Part shown: in pieces, positions 17,711 through 26,905 of the stretch
Position numbering within the stretch: the stretch's first letter is position 1
Layout: the number at the start of each line of letters is the position of its first letter
Assembly (NCBI RefSeq): GCF_947488835.1
Contig: NZ_CANLBK010000003.1
Coordinates: 124,001-188,000, forward strand
DNA: 64,000 nucleotides
Source: an uncultured Marinobacter sp.
GTDB lineage: Bacteria; Pseudomonadota; Gammaproteobacteria; Pseudomonadales; Oleiphilaceae
Reading direction: 5' to 3'
The notes under the pieces: generated by a model
What the model saw: the letters and a program-made list of their open reading frames with translations, nothing else
The model's database searches: none
Told to the model about the DNA's origin: nothing
Made by a program: the position numbers and the translations under genes

Positions 17711-19291
17711 TTACAGCGCGCAAGCCGCTTCTGCCAGATCATCCCCGGTACAGCCATATACGTTGTTTCTGAAGGTCACTTTCGCCGGCGCAAGGCGCGG
17801 CTGGGTGCAGGAAAGATAATTGGTGCCAATCATCGGTTCGATCAACAGTTGTGGTGCAGGATCGCCATTGCCATCGAACGTCGCATCGGCGGGATCAACA
17901 GGATAAACCAGGCCAGTGTTAACCTGGTCGTACTCTGGCGCTGAATTTCCATTGATATTGCTGTTCGCACAGATCAGATCGCCGGCGCCATATGGATCAT
18001 AGTTCACTCCGTCAGCTGCAGCATCTGGCCCCACAATGGCGTTAAACCCTCCTATTCCCTGAGCGCCAAAATTTGATAACAGCTCACCGATACCATCGTA
18101 GAGGATGGCCGGAAAGGTTTGCTCCATTCCCGAATTATTAAAGGCTGACGTATAACCATCAATGATCGGCTGCAGCAAAGCACCACGAGGGTTACCCCCG
18201 TTACGAGCAATGGTGTTGTTGTGCATATAGACGTTTTTCACCGTCGGGCTCCAACCATCCGCCATGGTCGCACCAAATTCGGCCGGATAACCTGCCACAT
18301 CGTCATCAATCAGGAAATAGCTGGTGATCGCAATCGCAGTAGTCTCGTTGTCCGTAATCTGGTTGTTGTAGATTTCCACATCGCTGGCAGCCAGCACTAT
18401 TACCCCTGTTCCCGGTGGCACTTCGCCAACCGTTCCAGCCCCCACGTTCTCCGCATTATTGGCATAGATCTGGTTGCTAAAGATCCGCACGTTGCTGCCA
18501 TAAGCCTTTACGAGCCCGGGCAGATCAAATGACAGAATACCGCCGGAGTTCCCAACAGCAATGTTGTTATAAACATCGGCCATGCTGGAGTTTTCTATTT
18601 CGATCCCGGCCACGTTGTTCTTGGCAGTGTTATTCCGAACCACGATGTTCTCTGATTGGCCAACATAGATTCCCGCATCGGCGGAGCCGTAGGCGTAGTT
18701 GTTTTCCATCAACACGTTCTTGCTGTTGAGCGGATAAAGACCATAGGCGCCGTTATCGGCTTCCAATGGGCCTTCCCATACGGTGGCGGTGTAGGTTATG
18801 TGTATACCGTCAACACCGAGCGTCTTGATGCCGTTTTTCGGCGCTTCATAAACTCCCAGGTCCCGGATGGTAATGCCATTGCCACCGGTGAAACGAAAGG
18901 CGTCATCCCCATTGGAGCCACCGAAATCAAGAATTGTTTCGTTAATGCCATGCCCGGCAATCGTAAGTCCCTGCGCACTGTTAACGATAATGCCCTCGGT
19001 AACAGTAAAGCGCCCTTTAGGCAGAACCACTAAGGCATTTTCTGGAAGGTCAAACAATGCGAGAGCTAGCGCTTCGGTGATGTCATCACCCGTAACCGCA
19101 TCTGGTGCCACAAAAATGGCATCGTTAGTGATGGTAAAGCCAGAAGTGGTTGTTGCCACAACAGTCGGGCCTACATTTCCGGCAACGGCATCTTTGCCAT
19201 CCTTACCGTCGTCGCCACAGCCAGCCAGCAGCAACCCGCTGGCTAATGCTGAAACGGTAAAGAGTTGTGAGAGCTTCGTTCTCTGACGCAT
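17711..19291 (-). CDS. Parallel beta-helix lipoprotein, partner of the diheme cytochrome
   Basis: About 526 aa. The start is the ATG of MRQRTK, placed at 19291 by reading frame from the stop, with GCAGGA upstream. The signal ends in LLAGC (Cys25), followed by a short collagen-like GDDGKDGKDA stretch. Residues about 75-400 hold repeated turns such as IHITYT, NVLMENNYAYGS, IVVRNNTAKN and VEIYNNQI, the signature of a right-handed parallel beta-helix. This matches the family recalled as TIGR03805, found in two-gene pairs with SO2930 cytochromes. It could bind or cleave a polysaccharide, as many beta-helix proteins do, but no catalytic residues are evident. A perfect ANR/FNR-type box lies 80 nt upstream. 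Confidence 0.82.
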   Translation of the reverse strand: MRQRTKLSQLFTVSALASGLLLAGCGDDGKDGKDAVAGNVGPTVVATTTSGFTITNDAIFVAPDAVTGDDITEALALALFDLPENALVVLPKGRFTVTEGIIVNSAQGLTIAGHGINETILDFGGSNGDDAFRFTGGNGITIRDLGVYEAPKNGIKTLGVDGIHITYTATVWEGPLEADNGAYGLYPLNSKNVLMENNYAYGSADAGIYVGQSENIVVRNNTAKNNVAGIEIENSSMADVYNNIAVGNSGGILSFDLPGLVKAYGSNVRIFSNQIYANNAENVGAGTVGEVPPGTGVIVLAASDVEIYNNQITDNETTAIAITSYFLIDDDVAGYPAEFGATMADGWSPTVKNVYMHNNTIARNGGNPRGALLQPIIDGYTSAFNNSGMEQTFPAILYDGIGELLSNFGAQGIGGFNAIVGPDAAADGVNYDPYGAGDLICANSNINGNSAPEYDQVNTGLVYPVDPADATFDGNGDPAPQLLIEPMIGTNYLSCTQPRLAPAKVTFRNNVYGCTGDDLAEAACAL

Positions 19292-19643
19292 GATGATTCC
19301 TGCTTGTTTATTGTTGGTTTTGAGCTGGCACGCATTCGCTGTGGAAGGTGACGCGCCACACAAAACACTATTGATGAACATCAAACAAAGCGAGCACAAC
19401 CGATGCTCAGAAATACAGAATCTCTGGGCAATTCTTTAAACACCTTGTGCCACAGGGGTTAGAAGAGAGCGCACTTAGGCACTGACTCATCTTTGAAATG
19501 CGATATATTTAAACTTTTGCATAACTGTTTTATGGTTTCCGCCAGTCCAAATAACCGAATATCAAAAGCGCCAGGGGCCACAACTTTCCCACTTAAACCA
19601 TCTTCAACTATAGTGAGCACACTCCCTCAACGAAGCTTTGAAC
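19292..19643. other. Intergenic region between divergent beta-helix and EAL genes
   Basis: About 352 nt with no gene visible. Apart from the ANR/FNR-type box at 19371-19384, it has AT-rich patches around 19500-19530 that could hold promoters for either side, but I could not assign a convincing -35/-10 pair. Confidence 0.5.
19371..19384. promoter_or_regulatory. Perfect FNR/ANR-type binding site
   Basis: TTGATGAACATCAA matches the TTGAT-N4-ATCAA consensus at all ten conserved positions. Its centre lies about 86 nt upstream of the beta-helix start, a distance compatible with anaerobic activation of the beta-helix/cytochrome operon. No good -10 box is seen at the spacing expected for a class II site, so repression or a different promoter geometry remains possible. 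Confidence 0.65.
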
Positions 19644-21212
19644 ATGCCGACAGCTGATCAACATTTTCGATGGACACACGCTTTGATCGTCGCGCTTTCC
19701 GGCCTATTTGTATTTTCTCTGTACGCTGCTTTCACCATCACCCTGGCAGTTCAAAGCACTCTTGCTTCCCAATCTGAAAAACTGAACGCCCTCACTTCCG
19801 AAGCTGCGAAAATAGCACTAGAGAGCCGTTTGATTATTAATCGCCTTAACGGCCAAGGGTTTGATCACTGCCACGACGAGATGCTGCAAGCCATGCAACG
19901 GGAGCTTTTTCTTGCGAGCCGCGTGAAAGATATCGGTTTTGTCAAAAACAATGCCGTGCTGTGCACAACTGGCCAAGGGGTTTTGCAAACACCTTTTGAG
20001 CAGGGCCCGTGGGACTTCACTGGCAGAAACGGCTTCAAATTCCGACCCGACGCTCAACTTGTGCTTTTCGATGGAGAAATCACTGCGCCTATAATCCAGA
20101 AGGGCCATTTTAATGTGATTTTCGATACCCGATGGCTGGAGCGATTAGCGTCCAATAGCAACCGCTGGCAAGTGGTATATCGCAGCAGTCAGCCAGACAC
20201 CCGACATGCCTATGGCAGCCGCGAAGTGTTTCGCAATCTGGGCGCGAAATCCGGACACGTTGTCACGCCGACAACCACATACTCAGAGGCCTGCAGCAAC
20301 GATATTCCATACTGTGCAGGCCTTGAGATAGAGCACGCAGATCTTCTGGCTCAAAACCCGTCGCTCGCGGCGTTCCTGGGCATTACCGGCCTGGTATTAG
20401 GCTCGGGTTCAAGCCTTGTAAGCTGGTTGCTTTTAAAAAGACGGCTCAGCACAGGACAAAGGACAATCAGAGGTTTACAGCACAACGCCTACTTCCCTCT
20501 CTATCAACCTATCGTCGATCTGAAGAGTGGCAAAATTATTGGGTGCGAGGTGCTGGCCCGGTTTCACGATGCAGTTGGCCCCCTTTACCCTGATGAGTTC
20601 ATCCCAACGTTAGCTAAAGCGGGTCAAAGTTGGCCATTTACCCAACTGATCATGCAGAAAACCCTGGACGACCTGCACTCCAGGACCGGGCTGCCCGACG
20701 GTTTCAAGGTAAACATCAATCTATTTCCATCAGATATTGCCCAGAGCAGGCTGAAGGACGCCGATATTTCCCTGGCCCTTGCGGCATCGAGGTTTAATAT
20801 CGCTTTCGAAATCACCGAAGACGAACACCTGGATACAGCCACCGCAAAAGATTGCATCCAGTGGATTAAACAAAATGGCTTTGAACTGGCAGTGGACGAC
20901 TTTGGTACCGGCTATTCCAACCTTTCCAAGGTGCGGGATCTGGGTTGCAACACGCTGAAAATTGACCGTAGTTTTGTATTTGATATCGATACCGGCGGGC
21001 TGGGAGCAGCGCTTGTGCCGTTAATGGTGCGTATTGCGAACGAACTGGGCATGGATGTTGTTGCCGAGGGCGTGGAAACAAGCGCACAAGCGGCGGTTAT
21101 TGCAGAAATGGGTGTACCGCTGGCTCAGGGCTGGGCATTTGGCAAACCCATGTCAGCAACTCAATTGGAAAAGCTCGTAGGCACAACACTCCAACCCGAC
21201 CAGCGCACTTGA
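19644..21212 (+). CDS. Membrane c-di-GMP phosphodiesterase, CSS-motif-like periplasmic sensor plus EAL
   Basis: 522 aa. The start is ATG 19644, preferred over the TTG two codons earlier. A first helix (about 13-38), a periplasmic domain with Cys76 and Cys107 (redox-type pair, resembling CSS-motif sensors), a second helix (about 240-262) and an EAL domain. The EAL motif reads EVL in GCEVLARF; NINLFPSD, EITEDE, DDFGTGYSN, KIDRSF and AEGVE are all present, so the enzyme should be active. In CSS-type proteins the periplasmic disulfide state controls degradation, so oxidation state may set activity here. It is monocistronic. Confidence 0.87.
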   Translation: MPTADQHFRWTHALIVALSGLFVFSLYAAFTITLAVQSTLASQSEKLNALTSEAAKIALESRLIINRLNGQGFDHCHDEMLQAMQRELFLASRVKDIGFVKNNAVLCTTGQGVLQTPFEQGPWDFTGRNGFKFRPDAQLVLFDGEITAPIIQKGHFNVIFDTRWLERLASNSNRWQVVYRSSQPDTRHAYGSREVFRNLGAKSGHVVTPTTTYSEACSNDIPYCAGLEIEHADLLAQNPSLAAFLGITGLVLGSGSSLVSWLLLKRRLSTGQRTIRGLQHNAYFPLYQPIVDLKSGKIIGCEVLARFHDAVGPLYPDEFIPTLAKAGQSWPFTQLIMQKTLDDLHSRTGLPDGFKVNINLFPSDIAQSRLKDADISLALAASRFNIAFEITEDEHLDTATAKDCIQWIKQNGFELAVDDFGTGYSNLSKVRDLGCNTLKIDRSFVFDIDTGGLGAALVPLMVRIANELGMDVVAEGVETSAQAAVIAEMGVPLAQGWAFGKPMSATQLEKLVGTTLQPDQRT

Positions 21213-21338
21213 TCGGATTTCCTGTTCATCTCTCTCAAAATGCTTCGTTTGAAGTAATAGACGCGAACATCTAGATTTAAAGCACATCTTGTACCGCCGG
21301 TTTTGGCAAGGCACTCCCACCCATTCAGGACATTGTTC

Positions 21339-21902
21339 ATGGCACTTAAACTGAATATCGTAATTTGCAGCACACGCCCTGGCCGTATTGGCCCATCCAT
21401 CGCAACCTGGTTCCACGAGTTTGCGACAAACAACTCCGGCTTTGACTGCGAACTAGTAGATTTGGCTGACTTTGATCTTCCCGTTTACAACGAAGCCAAC
21501 CACCCGCGCTCGGGCATATACGAACACGAACATACGAAACGCTGGTCTGAAAGCGTTAACTCAGCCGATGCCTTTGTGTTTGTAACGCCAGAATACAACT
21601 ACTGCCCACCGCCAGCCTTTGTGAACGCTCTGAATTACGTTTACACAGAATGGAACTACAAGCCCTGCGGCTTCGTTAGCTATGGCGGCGCTGCAGGTGG
21701 TATTCGCGCAGCAACACTGGCTCGCCAACTGGTCAATACCCTGAAGATGATGCCGATGGTTGAAGGCGTGATGGTGCCCATGGCCTGGAACCATTTAGAT
21801 GACGACAAGGTGTTTCATTCCAACGACCTGATTGACCCATCCGCTACCGCAATGCTGACCGAAATGGAAAAATGGGCCACAGCCCTGAAAACCATGCGCT
21901 GA
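21339..21902 (+). CDS. NADPH-dependent FMN reductase family protein
   Basis: 187 aa with a flavodoxin-like fold. The start is ATG 21339, with AGGA 8 nt upstream. The phosphate-binding loop STRPGRIG opens the protein, and the PEYNYCPPPAFVNALNY block followed by SYGGAAGG is typical of the NADPH-dependent FMN reductase/azoreductase (SsuE/ChrR-like) group. The likely reaction is NAD(P)H-driven reduction of FMN or a quinone in the cytoplasm. It is a single gene, ended by a strong hairpin shared with nhaD. Confidence 0.85.
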   Translation: MALKLNIVICSTRPGRIGPSIATWFHEFATNNSGFDCELVDLADFDLPVYNEANHPRSGIYEHEHTKRWSESVNSADAFVFVTPEYNYCPPPAFVNALNYVYTEWNYKPCGFVSYGGAAGGIRAATLARQLVNTLKMMPMVEGVMVPMAWNHLDDDKVFHSNDLIDPSATAMLTEMEKWATALKTMR

Positions 21903-21929
21903 TGCGCGGCAGGAATTGATGCTTGAGCA

Positions 21930-21952
21930 ACGGAGCCCGGAACGGGCTCCGT
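21930..21952. terminator. Bidirectional hairpin between FMN reductase and nhaD
   Basis: A perfect 10-bp GC-rich stem (ACGGAGCCCG with CGGGCTCCGT) and a GAA loop fill the short gap between two convergent genes. T tracts are poor on both sides, but the position and stem strength fit a shared terminator. Confidence 0.6.
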
Positions 21953-21962
21953 GCCAGGCACA

Positions 21963-23471
21963 TCAAAACAAGTGTGCGTTAAGCCACATGTGGGTTGCGA
22001 TGGACGCAGCATAACCGAGAGCAATAACCGGCGCCCAGCGCAGGTGTGACATCAGAGTGTAATAGCCTCTGGCCTGGCCCATCAACGCAACACCTGCGGC
22101 AGAGCCTATAGATAGCATGGATCCGCCAACACCCGCGGTAAGCGTAACCAGCAGCCACTGGCCATGAGACATATCTGGCTCCATCGAAAGCACGGCAAAC
22201 ATCACCGGGATGTTATCCACAATCGCAGATATAACACCCACCGCAATGTTGGCACCCGTTGCATTCCAGTCGGTATACAGCAACTGGGAAACCTCGGCGA
22301 GGTAGCCGATATACCCAAGCCCGCCCACACACAGCACAACTCCGTAGAAGAACAGCAGCGTATCCCATTCTGTGCGCGCCATTGGGTTGAATATGTCGAA
22401 AGGCACCGCCTTGTCGAGCCGGGCGAGCAAGCGTGTATTTTTATGGTTTTCAGCCCAAACCCGCTCACGGGCAACGCCACGTTTGAAGCTGAGTTGCAGG
22501 TAATAACTCAGGAACTGCAGGTAGGCCAGGCCCATCATCATGCCGACTACGGCGGGCAGATGCAGGAAGTTGTGGCCTAGCACAGCTGTGGTAATGGTGA
22601 GCAGAAACAGCACTACTGTGCGACGAGCGCCGCGCTTCATGATTACGGGATCCGATGCATCCTGAGGCTGTTCGCGGGGGATAGCAAAGCTCATGATAAT
22701 GGCTGGCACGAGGAAGTTAACAGCCGACGGAATAAACAGCCTGAAGAACTCCGTAAACTCAACCACGCCCTTCTGCCAAACCATCAGCGTTGTGATGTCG
22801 CCAAAGGGCGAGAAGGCACCACCGGCGTTGGCTGCGACCACAATATTGATACAACCGAGACCGATAAATCTTGGGCTGTTTTCACCGACTTTCAGCAGCA
22901 CAGCACACATCAATAGGGCGGTAGTCAGGTTGTCTGCAATAGGCGATATAAAGAATGCCAACAGGCCGGTAATCCAGAACAGGCTGAGATAGCTAAAGCC
23001 TCTGCTTACCAGCCAGCCACGCAAGGCATCAAACAGCTGACGCTCTTCCATGGCATTTATGTATGTCATGGCCACCAACAAGAATAGAAGAAGCTCTGAG
23101 TATTCAAGCAGGTTGTGCTTCAAGGCTGCATTAGCGCTTTCCGTATCGCCACTCATGGCTGCCGCGCCGGCAACCAGGAACCAGATCAAACCCGCCGCCA
23201 GCAACACCGGCTTGGATTTGCGCAGGTGCAGCTTTTCTTCCAGCATCACGAATGCCATGGCGATGACAAAGATGATGATAGAAATATAGCCAACAGGATG
23301 ATGGGTAAGGCTTTGAGCATTGGATTCTGCAGCGCTGGCCAGCGCACTGAAACCAAATGAGAAGACTGCAAAAAAGACTAAAGCTACTTTTGCAAAAATG
23401 CTGGAAGGGGCAATTACACGAATAGAACAACGCCGGAACGGCAGTTTTTCGGAACTACTGTTTTCAGTCAT
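21963..23471 (-). CDS. nhaD: Na+/H+ antiporter NhaD
   Basis: 502 aa, ion-transporter superfamily, with an N-terminal signal-like helix and about a dozen further membrane helices. Characteristic NhaD stretches include EYSELLLFLLVAMTYINAME, ISPIADNLTTALL, NAGGAFSPFGDITTLMVW and GVISAIVDNIPVMFAVL. It exports Na+ (and Li+) in exchange for protons, as expected in a salt-adapted bacterium. It is transcribed alone on the minus strand, 162 nt downstream of the methyltransferase gene. A 12-bp palindrome (AAAGTGCACTTT, 23511-23522) lies upstream but has little statistical weight. Confidence 0.9.
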   Translation of the reverse strand: MTENSSSEKLPFRRCSIRVIAPSSIFAKVALVFFAVFSFGFSALASAAESNAQSLTHHPVGYISIIIFVIAMAFVMLEEKLHLRKSKPVLLAAGLIWFLVAGAAAMSGDTESANAALKHNLLEYSELLLFLLVAMTYINAMEERQLFDALRGWLVSRGFSYLSLFWITGLLAFFISPIADNLTTALLMCAVLLKVGENSPRFIGLGCINIVVAANAGGAFSPFGDITTLMVWQKGVVEFTEFFRLFIPSAVNFLVPAIIMSFAIPREQPQDASDPVIMKRGARRTVVLFLLTITTAVLGHNFLHLPAVVGMMMGLAYLQFLSYYLQLSFKRGVARERVWAENHKNTRLLARLDKAVPFDIFNPMARTEWDTLLFFYGVVLCVGGLGYIGYLAEVSQLLYTDWNATGANIAVGVISAIVDNIPVMFAVLSMEPDMSHGQWLLVTLTAGVGGSMLSIGSAAGVALMGQARGYYTLMSHLRWAPVIALGYAASIATHMWLNAHLF

Positions 23472-23633
23472 GGGATCTGGCTCAAAAGTTTGGGGCGCAC
23501 ATTATCAATCAAAGTGCACTTTACGCACCATAGCTTCCGTCAAGTCGACGTGATCTAAGTCGTTCGTAAGCTATTATATTTTTCGCTTGCCCGGCACTTG
23601 TACTTTTGAGCCTTACCCGAAGTGCATCTATAG

Positions 23634-24410
23634 CTAATCCGACCTGTTTTTCTCCCAGATTGTCAGCTCGGAAAAGCTGTGCTGGAACTTGTTGCGCGTT
23701 TCACGGATCACAAACGGTAGGCTTCGCGACTCCATCAGCAAGGTGAAGTGCGGCGCCAGCATGTCGCGCAGGCCATCAAACGTGCCGTAATTCTCACCAT
23801 CTTTCTGGAAGCCTCCCACCCACTTTTCTTTAGGGGTGTGCTCCTCCAGCCAGGTGTAAGGAGAGGCAATCAGCAAGAGCCCATCATCATTCATGCGCTC
23901 ATGAATGCGTGTCAAAAAGAGCGGGGGGTCGTAAAGCCGGTCTATGAGGTTGCCTGCCAGCACCAGATCGTATCCTGTGAACTCAGGCTTGAGGTCGCAA
24001 GCGTCCCCTTGATGGAAAGCCACCCGCTCAGCGGCCTCTTCCAAATCCAAAGACGCTAGAGTGCGCTCCTGATACGTTACCAATGAGCCTTCTTCCGGCC
24101 GGGCGTAGCGAACCACTTTATCTCTGGCCATTACCTGGCACTGCTCCACAAACTTGCTGGAGAAATCGATGCCATCCACATGGGCAAACGCCCGAGCCAA
24201 CTCAAAACTGGTGCGCCCGCAGGCACAACCAATATCCAGAGCTTTCCCCATAGTGCGCCCATCCATGGCCTCTATGGCTACTCTTGCCAGCCCTCTGGGA
24301 AAGTTGGCTTCGCCATGCCACTGCTCACCAAAGTGAAACTCCAGGTACTGGGCCAAGGTGGTGTCGTCTTCATAATAAGCGTTTTGCTGCACAACCGTTT
24401 CCTTCTTCAC
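23634..24410 (-). CDS. SAM-dependent methyltransferase, OvoA C-terminal (4-mercaptohistidine N-methyltransferase) type
   Basis: 258 aa. The start is a GTG overlapping the stop of the upstream serine hydrolase as GTGA. The SAM-binding loop is ALDIGCACGRT (57-67), followed by DGIDFS. The later blocks YDLVLAGNLIDRLYDP, SPYTWLEE, WVGGF and FVIRETRNKFQHS are the distinctive pattern of the methyltransferase domain at the C-terminus of OvoA (ovothiol biosynthesis; recalled as TIGR04345). Here it stands alone, without the sulfoxide synthase domains, none of which are in the window. It would methylate an imidazole nitrogen of a thiohistidine. A different small substrate is possible. Confidence 0.8.
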   Translation of the reverse strand: MKKETVVQQNAYYEDDTTLAQYLEFHFGEQWHGEANFPRGLARVAIEAMDGRTMGKALDIGCACGRTSFELARAFAHVDGIDFSSKFVEQCQVMARDKVVRYARPEEGSLVTYQERTLASLDLEEAAERVAFHQGDACDLKPEFTGYDLVLAGNLIDRLYDPPLFLTRIHERMNDDGLLLIASPYTWLEEHTPKEKWVGGFQKDGENYGTFDGLRDMLAPHFTLLMESRSLPFVIRETRNKFQHSFSELTIWEKNRSD

Positions 24411-25765
24411 TGTGATGGGCGTGACGATGCTTCGGTGATTGGGAGGCGACCCACCTGCTCTTGCGCCATGAGGTAGTCGGCAACCGCCCGGTAGGCTGGC
24501 AACGAAGTTGGGTCGTTAGCCGTATTTGCGGCAACCGGGTTCGAGCCAAGCCGCACTATAACCATGTTAGCGGCCGGATTGATCCAGACGGTTTGCCCAT
24601 GTACGCCGCGCGCTGCGTATGCACCGTGGTCGTCATTGCTGATCCACCACAAGCCGCCATAACTCCAGCCGGGGAGAGTTGTGTAGTCTGCCTTTGCAAA
24701 CGTCTCTTTCTTACCGCCGTTACGAATGCTCGCGACAGCCGCGGCCGGTATGATTTGCTCACCGCTCACCTGCCCCTCATCAAGCATCATCTGCCCAAGC
24801 CGCGCCATATCTCTCAAGGTTGCATTGAATCCACCACCTGCGAACGGCGTGCCGATGGAGTCAACCGTAAAGAAAGCTTCGCGTTCAGTGCCGAGCCGGC
24901 TCCAGATGCGTTCGGATAAAAGCTCAGCCACCGACTTGCCTGTGGTACGTGCAATCAGCCAGCTAAGCGCGTCGGCGTTGATCGTCCGGTAGCCGAAGGC
25001 TTCACCGTGCGCGCCTTTTTTCTTTACGGTTTGCAGATACTCAAAATAGCTGCGTGGGCCGGTGTAGCCGTCCGGCTTCGGTAGCGGGCTACCTGCCAAG
25101 GCATACGCCCAGAATTCCGCATTTGGATCTGTTGAATCTTCCGAGTAATCCAGTGCTGTTGTCATGTCCATGACTTGTCGCACTGTCGCGTCGCCAAATG
25201 CGCTGTCCTTCAGTTCCGGGATCAATGTGGCGACCTTGGCGTCTTCATCGAGTCGGCCTTCCGCCACCAAAATCTCACCGAGCAGGCCTGTGAGTGACTT
25301 GGTGACGGACATTACTCCATGCAGCGTATTTTCATCCAGGCAGCCATTATAGCGCTCGTAAACAATGCGGCCCTTGTGCAGAACCAGAATGCCATCCGTG
25401 TAATTCACATCGAAAGCAGCATCCCACGTCATGGGCTCACTCCCTCCGAGCGGCACAAACTCGACCGCATCCAAACCGGCATCCAGATCAACAGGCAGTT
25501 CTCGTGTGCCCTCAGTACCATTGCGAACAACAACAGTCGGCATCATTTCGCGGAAGTGGCAGACCGTCCAGCGCAGCTTGGGAAACGTAAAAAAGTCCGG
25601 GTCAGTAAAGCGAATGGTCTTGTCAGCCGCCGGTGGAAAGCCCTGCATCCAGCCGAGTACATCGGGAGCTGAATCCTGCGCGGAAAGTGGAGTTGTGTCC
25701 TGTGCCATGGCAACGCCTCCCAGAGTCAGTGACAGGGTTAGACAGGCACTCATAATAGGCTTCAT
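24407..25765 (-). CDS. Periplasmic serine hydrolase, class C beta-lactamase/DD-peptidase fold
   Basis: 452 aa. The start is ATG 25765, with AAGGA upstream and a clear signal peptide (cleavage near AMA-QD); a longer start adds 11 residues before the signal. The nucleophile motif is S153-V-T-K156, followed by a YRTIN block that could supply the tyrosine motif and an HGQ stretch in the KTG position. This places it in the beta-lactamase-related (PF00144) family of esterases, amidases and peptidases; real beta-lactamase activity cannot be inferred. It overlaps the OvoA-C-like methyltransferase by 4 nt, so the two are translated together, an unusual pairing. Confidence 0.85.
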   Translation of the reverse strand: MKPIMSACLTLSLTLGGVAMAQDTTPLSAQDSAPDVLGWMQGFPPAADKTIRFTDPDFFTFPKLRWTVCHFREMMPTVVVRNGTEGTRELPVDLDAGLDAVEFVPLGGSEPMTWDAAFDVNYTDGILVLHKGRIVYERYNGCLDENTLHGVMSVTKSLTGLLGEILVAEGRLDEDAKVATLIPELKDSAFGDATVRQVMDMTTALDYSEDSTDPNAEFWAYALAGSPLPKPDGYTGPRSYFEYLQTVKKKGAHGEAFGYRTINADALSWLIARTTGKSVAELLSERIWSRLGTEREAFFTVDSIGTPFAGGGFNATLRDMARLGQMMLDEGQVSGEQIIPAAAVASIRNGGKKETFAKADYTTLPGWSYGGLWWISNDDHGAYAARGVHGQTVWINPAANMVIVRLGSNPVAANTANDPTSLPAYRAVADYLMAQEQVGRLPITEASSRPSQ

Positions 25766-25906
25766 CGTCTTTTCCTTATGTATTCCGGCATTTCCCACAG
25801 ATTATTTCAGACATTAACAGCATAACTTGAAACCCTCACACCCAAGCACCATATTCACTGGTCATACCCACGATCAATAGAGCCTGATGGCCCAACGGGG
25901 AGCAGC

Positions 25907-26899
25907 ATGAGCAACCATCCTGAATACTCACTATTAGAGCTAGCGTCAGTTCGCGAAGGCGATTCCGTCGGCAACACCTTAGAGAACAGCGTAGCCTATG
26001 CTCAACATGCTGAACGCCTCGGCTTCAAGCGGTTCTGGCTGGCGGAGCACCATAATATGGAGGGTATCAGCAGCTCCGCGACCTCTGTACTAATTGGTCT
26101 CATCGCAGGCAAAACCCAAACCATTCGGGTTGGCTCCGGCGGTGTAATGCTGCCTAACCACCCACCTCTGGTGATTGCAGAGCAATTCGGAACGCTCGAA
26201 AGCATTTACCCCGGCCGTATTGACCTGGGTCTTGGCCGCGCGCCGGGCACCGACCAAATAACGGCTCGTGCCCTGCGCCGAGATGGCTTGGGCGCGGAAC
26301 AATTCCCGGAAGATGTTGCGCAACTACAGTCACTCCTTGGCCCGCTAAAGCCAGGCCAAGCAGTGAAAGCCATTCCAGGTGCAGGTACCAAGGTGCCGAT
26401 CTGGCTATTAGGCTCCAGCCTCTACAGCGCACAGCTAGCGGCTATGCGCGGCCTACCCTATGCCTTTGCCGGGCATTTTGCTCCGCGCCTGTACCGTGAG
26501 GCTCTGAAGGTGTACCAGGATAACTTCCAGCCTTCCGATCAGCTGCAAAAGCCTTACAGCATGCTGGCGGTTCCCGCCGTACCTTCGGCAAGCACCGAGG
26601 AAGCAAAGTACCTTGCGACCACCAGCTACCAGAGAATTCTGGCGCTTTTCCGGGGACAGCCCCTTTGGATGAAAGAGCCGGTGGAATCGATGGATGGCCT
26701 TTGGAACCCAGCTGAACAAGCGACTGTTAAGGATTTTCTGGGGCTGCAACTGCTTGGCGATGCCGCGGCTATCAAAACCCAAATCAACGAACTACTGGCC
26801 AGTGTGGACGTGGATGAGCTTATGTTTACCGTGGATATTTATGATCCAGAAAAACGGCGGCATGCACTCGACATACTTAATGGAACCCGGGAAGACTAA
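25907..26899 (+). CDS. LLM-class flavin-dependent oxidoreductase (luciferase-like)
   Basis: 330 aa, TIM-barrel bacterial luciferase-like monooxygenase family. Seen: [37 protein letters not shown] and [14 protein letters not shown], the hallmark blocks of the single-component-like group often labelled LLM flavin-dependent oxidoreductase (YhbW-like). It uses reduced flavin, and the substrate is not predictable. It is divergent from the serine hydrolase and 6 nt ahead of a small hydrolase, likely co-transcribed with it. Confidence 0.87.
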   Translation: MSNHPEYSLLELASVREGDSVGNTLENSVAYAQHAERLGFKRFWLAEHHNMEGISSSATSVLIGLIAGKTQTIRVGSGGVMLPNHPPLVIAEQFGTLESIYPGRIDLGLGRAPGTDQITARALRRDGLGAEQFPEDVAQLQSLLGPLKPGQAVKAIPGAGTKVPIWLLGSSLYSAQLAAMRGLPYAFAGHFAPRLYREALKVYQDNFQPSDQLQKPYSMLAVPAVPSASTEEAKYLATTSYQRILALFRGQPLWMKEPVESMDGLWNPAEQATVKDFLGLQLLGDAAAIKTQINELLASVDVDELMFTVDIYDPEKRRHALDILNGTRED

Positions 26900-26905
26900 A
26901 GCGCC

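Noticed and set aside
17711..19291. Phage tail spike or pectate lyase
   Set aside because: Beta-helix turns alone could suggest these, but the lipoprotein signal, the adjacent SO2930-type cytochrome and the absence of phage genes or lyase residues argue against both.
23511..23522. AAAGTGCACTTT palindrome upstream of nhaD
   Set aside because: A 12-bp perfect palindrome is expected about 16 times in 64 kb by chance; no other evidence supports a binding site.
24407..25765. Beta-lactamase resistance gene
   Set aside because: The SVTK motif and fold are shared by esterases and peptidases; no specific features of a resistance enzyme, and no mobile element nearby.
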